DNA of 12,203 nucleotides from an uncultured bacterium (GTDB taxonomy: Bacteria; Bacillota_I; Bacilli_A; RF39; UBA660): NCBI GenBank assembly GCA_905215145.1, contig CAJMOW010000029.1, positions 1 to 12,203 on the forward strand. The letters are read 5' to 3'. Of the stretch, positions 8,110 through 12,203 are shown piece by piece (position 1 is the first letter of the stretch; the number at the start of each line of letters is the position of its first letter). The notes beneath the pieces are model-generated. The model had not been told where the DNA came from. It searched no databases and worked only from the letters and a program-made list of their open reading frames with translations. The position numbers were made by a program, and so were the translations under genes.

Positions 8110-9585
8110 TTAATCCTTATTTTCCGGTTTCATTAAAGGGAACATTACAACATCTTTTATGTTATCACTATTTGTTAGTAATTGAATCATTCTATCAATT
8201 CCCATTCCCCAACCACTTATTGGTGGCATACCATATTCCATAGCACCTATATAATCATAATCCATATCCATCGCTTCTTCATCACCGTTTGCTTTTAAAC
8301 TAGCTTGTTCTAATAATTTTCTTTCTTGTTCTTGTGGATCAACTAATTCTGAGTATCCATTAACTATTTCAGCTCCATTTATAACTAACTGAAATCTATC
8401 TGAAATATTTTTATTTGAATCATTAGTACGTGCAAGTGGTGAAAGTGAAGATGGATGTTCTACTAAATAAACAGGTCCTAGCATATGTGGGCGTGCAACT
8501 TTCTTATATAAATAGTCGACTAAATTACCAAATCCTAAGTTTTCTATTGGTGTTTCACTATCTAATTCAATTTTTTCTTGTTTTATTTTTTCTAGTAATT
8601 TTTCTTTTGTATTATATTCATTTATATCTATATCGGCATATTTTATAATTAATTCTCTAAATGAAACTTTTGGCCATTCACCAGACAAGTCAACTTCTTT
8701 ATCACCAACATTTATTTTTAATGTTCCAAATACGTTATTAATTATTGTTTGTAACATAGTTCTTATTAATTTCATGTTATCTTCATAGTTATAATATGCT
8801 TGATAACATTCAATCATAGTAAAATCTTGTAAGTGTGTTGCATCCATTCCTTCGTTTCTAAAGCATCTAGCTATTTCATATACTTTAGGAATACCTGCTA
8901 TAATTGCTCTTTTCATGTATGTTTCAGGTGCTATTCTTAAGTATACATCTAAATCAAGTGCATTGTGATGTGAAACAAATGGACGGGCTACTGCTCCACT
9001 TGGTTTATTATTTAATATTGGTGTTTCTATTTCATAATATCCTAAGTTATCTAAATAGTTTCTAAGTTCTCTTATAAATTTGAATCTGATTAAGAATCTA
9101 TTTCTTGTTTCTTCATTCATTATCATATCAACATAACGATTTCTATAACATAACTCAGGATCTTGTAAACCATGGAATTTTTCTGGTAGTGGTTTTAATG
9201 CTTTTCCTAAAAATTCAAAACTGTCAGCACGTAATGTTTTTTCTCCTGTATGTGTTGTAAACATTTCACCTTTTACACCTATAAAATCTCCAACATCTAT
9301 ATTTGTTTTAAAGAAATTATATTTTTCTTCACCAACTAAATCGATTTTAATAGATACTTGTAAATCTGCTTCTATATCTCTTATTTTCAAGAAGCTTAAT
9401 TTACCCATTTTTCTCATAAATACTATTCTACCAGCAACTGATACATCTGTTGTTCCATCTTCTAATTTTAATGCATCTTTCAAACTATAATTAACGTCAT
9501 ATTTTTCAGGATATGGATTACAAAGTGCTTTTATATCTTCAACCTTTTGTCTTCTTACTATTTCTTGTTCACTAAATTCTCTCAT
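8110..9585 (-). CDS. lysS: Lysyl-tRNA synthetase, class II
   Basis: The enzyme charges tRNA-Lys with lysine. The 491 residues show an N-terminal OB-fold anticodon-binding domain (about 45-125) and a class II catalytic core: YRNRYVDM near 147, motif 2 with FRNEGMDATHLQDFTMIE near 242, ERKL-type helices, and motif 3 GWGMGIDRM near 458. Some signatures differ from the common bacterial form I recall (FRNEG followed by STRHNPEFTMLE, and GLGIGIDRL in motif 3), so it may belong to a divergent LysRS subgroup. The ATG at 9585 has AGGAGG 6 bases upstream; the in-frame ATG at 9606 lies before that site. The RDD gene stops 1 base upstream. There is no T-box leader. Confidence 0.95.
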   Translation of the reverse strand: MREFSEQEIVRRQKVEDIKALCNPYPEKYDVNYSLKDALKLEDGTTDVSVAGRIVFMRKMGKLSFLKIRDIEADLQVSIKIDLVGEEKYNFFKTNIDVGDFIGVKGEMFTTHTGEKTLRADSFEFLGKALKPLPEKFHGLQDPELCYRNRYVDMIMNEETRNRFLIRFKFIRELRNYLDNLGYYEIETPILNNKPSGAVARPFVSHHNALDLDVYLRIAPETYMKRAIIAGIPKVYEIARCFRNEGMDATHLQDFTMIECYQAYYNYEDNMKLIRTMLQTIINNVFGTLKINVGDKEVDLSGEWPKVSFRELIIKYADIDINEYNTKEKLLEKIKQEKIELDSETPIENLGFGNLVDYLYKKVARPHMLGPVYLVEHPSSLSPLARTNDSNKNISDRFQLVINGAEIVNGYSELVDPQEQERKLLEQASLKANGDEEAMDMDYDYIGAMEYGMPPISGWGMGIDRMIQLLTNSDNIKDVVMFPLMKPENKD

Positions 9586-9586
9586 A

Positions 9587-10166
9587 CTATACCTCCTCAT
9601 AAACAACTTTTGTTTTTGTTATTATATCATGTAACCCTTTTTTATCTTTTCTAAAAATAATCATACAAGCACTTACTACAACAAGTACAAATTGAATAAA
9701 TCCAAGAATTGATGTAATTGTAAAGTATTCAAAGCCTGATAATAAAAATACTAAACAAAATGCTAGAAAAGTATTAAGAAGTCCATTAACAACTATATTT
9801 CTAATTATTAATTCATTAGCTGTTAAATCTTCTTTATCTTCTCTTACTATTTTTATTTTAAATATTTTTTTACCTAATGTTTGACCATTTTTATAAAGTG
9901 GCAAAACTACAAAATACAAGATAATTATAACACAATTTATTATATTTATCATAAAGTTTTCTCTATCTAAACTAAGTGTAATGTCAGCAACTCTACTATA
10001 ATAAATACCAAAATCTAATTTAGTATTTATTACTTGCTCATTTAATTCTAAAAATTGGTTACTTAAAACTGTTGCATTTTTTGTTGTAAATATAGCGCTT
10101 ATTATTCCCATAATAGTACCTACTAGTATTATATCTATTAAATAGGCTAAAAACCTTTTTAAAAAA

Positions 10167-10177
<11 letters not shown>
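9587..10177 (-). CDS. RDD family membrane protein
   Basis: The 196-residue protein carries the RDD pattern: KRFLAYLIDIILV in the first membrane segment (about 6-30, with Arg8 and Asp15), a second segment at about 76-95, then the conserved GQTLGKKIFKIKIV (98-111). Two more segments lie at about 130-147 and 152-175. It ends with KKGLHDIITKTKVV. RDD proteins are poorly understood integral membrane proteins; some have been linked to transport or ion exchange, so no function is assigned. The ATG at 10177 has AGGAGG 6 bases upstream; the in-frame start at 10192 overlaps that region. The gene overlaps the end of dusB by 11 bases and lysS follows after 1 base. Confidence 0.88.
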
Positions 10178-11125
<948 letters not shown>

Positions 11126-11142
11126 GTAAATCACCTTTTATA

Positions 11143-11171
11143 ATTATATTATATTTTATATGTTTTTACAA
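11143..11171 (-). promoter_or_regulatory. Promoter of the dusB-to-DHH operon
   Basis: On the minus strand TTGTAA (11171-11166) is 17 bases from a perfect TATAAT (11148-11143). A second, overlapping TATAAT occupies 11153-11148. The downstream -10 ends 7 bases before the AAGGTGA ribosome site. The local sequence is extremely AT-rich, so the exact hexamer is uncertain. Confidence 0.6.
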
Positions 11172-11181
11172 TGTTTAACTT

Positions 11182-11204
11182 AAAAAGAAAGCAAAAGCCT
11201 TCTT
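11182..11204 (-). terminator. Terminator after the 92-residue gene
   Basis: AAGAAGGC and GCTTTCTT form an 8-bp stem with one G-U pair and a TTTT loop, followed by TTTTT on the minus strand. The hairpin overlaps the stop codon of the gene and separates it from the dusB promoter. Confidence 0.75.
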
Positions 11205-11481
11205 ATTTTTGTTTAACATTTTTATCATTCATTGTTTTCGCATATTCTCTTAACTTAGCTAAAGTTTGTTTTGTAGGATTACATAATTCCTTTTCTGTTA
11301 TCCCAAATGGTTCTAGCTCATAATCTTCTGGCATTCCAAGATCAATCCACAAGTTTAAGAAATCATGTTGTATTTTAGATATTTGTATTTCTCCATCATT
11401 TATACTTTTTATTACTCCATCATTTGATGTTAAATCATAATCTTTTTTTTCTGGATTTTCAAATTCACTAAATTCTTTCAT
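11203..11481 (-). CDS. Unrecognised 92-residue soluble protein
   Basis: I do not recognise this family. The protein is short, charged (many Glu, Lys, Asp) and has no membrane segment or signal peptide. The central part (ISKIQHDFLNLWIDLGMPED, about residues 34-53) looks helical and amphipathic, and the end is lysine-rich. It is likely real: AAGGTGA lies 6 bases before the ATG, the preceding yutD-like stop codon TAA abuts the ATG directly, and a terminator follows. Its placement directly after yutD suggests a coupled partner, but no role can be given. Confidence 0.7.
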   Translation of the reverse strand: MKEFSEFENPEKKDYDLTSNDGVIKSINDGEIQISKIQHDFLNLWIDLGMPEDYELEPFGITEKELCNPTKQTLAKLREYAKTMNDKNVKQK

Positions 11482-11741
11482 TTATTTCACCTTCTTTATT
11501 AAAAAATATCTACAATCATATGAACAATTATTTTTAATATGATCTTTTAAATTTTTGATATTATTTATTTTATTGCATTTTTTATTTTCTTCATCATAAA
11601 AACCTTTTAATCTTAATTTTCCATAAGCCCAATCACCTAATACATAATCATAATCATAAAAATAATCTGTAAATTTACTTTCTAATTCATTAAATACAAA
11701 TCCATCTTTATAATTTTCAATTATCTCATAATTAGTATCAT
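11482..11741 (-). pseudogene. yutD: YutD-like protein, start out of frame with body
   Basis: The open frame from about 11733 to the stop at 11482 encodes a small protein with the YutD signatures NYEIIENYKDGF, then YDYVLGDWAYGKLRLKGFYD, and a Cys-containing end CSYDCRYFLIKKVK. YutD is a conserved Firmicutes protein with a proposed but unsettled cellular role. The body frame has no ATG, GTG or TTG between its upstream TGA (11766-11764) and the conserved core. A well-placed ATG at 11741 with GGTGA 5 bases upstream is in another frame and reaches TAA after six codons. A net loss of 1 base, or of 1 plus a multiple of 3, just after the ATG would explain this. Its neighbour yunB fits the general Bacillus yun/yut gene area (from memory). 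The stop directly abuts the next gene's ATG. Confidence 0.75.
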
Positions 11742-11757
11742 TTAAATCACCTTTTTC

Positions 11758-11766
11758 ATTATATCA
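11758..11766 (-). promoter_or_regulatory. Extended -10 promoter for yutD unit
   Basis: TGATATAAT on the minus strand matches the extended -10 consensus. It ends 6 bases before the GGTGA ribosome site of yutD and starts just before the yunB stop codon, within the short gap between the genes. Transcription should begin near 11751. Confidence 0.5.
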
Positions 11767-11769
11767 TAT

Positions 11770-12203
11770 CTAGTTATTTAAAGGTATAGAAAAATTACTA
11801 TTTAATCCATTAGAATAATAATTTGGAACATTTCCTTGAATCATTTTTATTGCAATAGGTACATTAGTTTCTACATTAACTTCTTTTGTTGATATTGGGA
11901 GAATAACTTTAAGTGTTAATTTTATATTTACACTTACCTCAAGTAATGCATTGTTTATTCCATAATTTGTTACTTTTGTATTTATTCCACTAAGTACATC
12001 TCCAACTAGTGTAAATCTAACAGGAATTTTGGGTCCAATATTTGTTAATAAAGAATTGTTAAATACGATTCCACTTGGTATTCTAAATATAATTCCCTTT
12101 TTTAAATTTTCTTTATCATAATATATTAAAACATCATCACTTGCTTCCAATAAATCTAAATTTCCTTCTTCAAGATTTTTTAAATTCATTTGAACACTGC
12201 TTG
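11770..12203 (-). CDS. yunB: YunB-family sporulation protein, 5' end beyond window
   Basis: The visible 143 residues are the C-terminal part of a YunB-like protein. The frame stays open past the internal ATG at 12189 to the right edge, so the true start lies outside. Recognisable blocks are KNLEEGN, IGPKIPVRFTLVGDV, TKVTNYGINNALLEVSVNI, VILPISTKEVNVETNVPIAI and KMIQGNVPNYY. In Bacillus subtilis YunB is made in the mother cell and is required for normal spore formation, though its molecular role is unclear. Family length is about 250 residues, so roughly the first 100 are missing here. Repeated short beta-rich segments suggest a beta-domain facing the membrane or coat interspace (inference). 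Confidence 0.85.
   Translation of the reverse strand, partial: SSVQMNLKNLEEGNLDLLEASDDVLIYYDKENLKKGIIFRIPSGIVFNNSLLTNIGPKIPVRFTLVGDVLSGINTKVTNYGINNALLEVSVNIKLTLKVILPISTKEVNVETNVPIAIKMIQGNVPNYYSNGLNSNFSIPLNN

Noticed and set aside
9587..9640. T-box or other riboswitch upstream of lysS.
   Set aside because: lysS starts 1 base after the RDD stop codon, leaving no leader.

Overview
The window is AT-rich by eye and every supported gene lies on the minus strand, so transcription runs from position 12203 towards position 1. Gene content points to a low-GC Gram-positive bacterium of the Bacillota, in the Bacilli/Clostridia range. It encodes peptidoglycan precursor ligases of Firmicutes type, an NrnA-like DHH phosphoesterase, acetate kinase, YutD, and a YunB-type sporulation protein. 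Strong Shine-Dalgarno sequences (AGGAGG or AAGGTGA) precede most starts. All 13 visible stop codons are TAA or TAG and none is TGA, but tryptophan is encoded by TGG in the intact genes, so there is no sign of UGA reassignment. I cannot assign a genus.

Layout, in transcription order. (1) 12203-11203: the C-terminal half of yunB, then a yutD-like gene whose start is out of frame with its body, then an unrecognised 92-residue gene, closed by a terminator. (2) 11171-5385: a promoter, then a tightly packed operon of dusB (frame-broken), an RDD membrane protein, lysS, a histidine phosphatase, ackA and an NrnA-like DHH phosphoesterase. The six genes overlap or lie at most 13 bases apart, and a strong hairpin terminator ends the operon. 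(3) 5361-1763: a promoter, then an alpha/beta hydrolase, murF (frame-broken, with an unusual membrane domain at its N-terminus) and ddl, followed by a terminator and a second terminator-like hairpin. (4) 1600-1: an extended -10 promoter, then a LicD-family phosphotransferase and an ATP-grasp ligase that runs off the left edge. This pair looks like surface-glycan decoration.

How the genes work together: Ddl makes D-Ala-D-Ala and MurF attaches it to UDP-MurNAc-tripeptide, so unit 3 supplies the last cytoplasmic steps of the peptidoglycan precursor. Unit 2 combines tRNA work (DusB, LysRS), acetate/ATP metabolism (AckA) and turnover of very short RNA or nucleotides (NrnA-like).

I do not find a convincing new defence or mobile system. 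The most notable observation is that three conserved genes (murF, dusB, yutD) are each broken by a loss of sequence of the same frame class. In murF and dusB about 19-22 bases appear to be missing, and all three junctions could be deletions between short direct repeats. This may be real biology (decay, population variants) or a systematic assembly fault; reads would decide. A second pattern is that three of the four promoters lie only 6-7 bases upstream of the Shine-Dalgarno sequence, implying transcripts that begin at the ribosome binding site.
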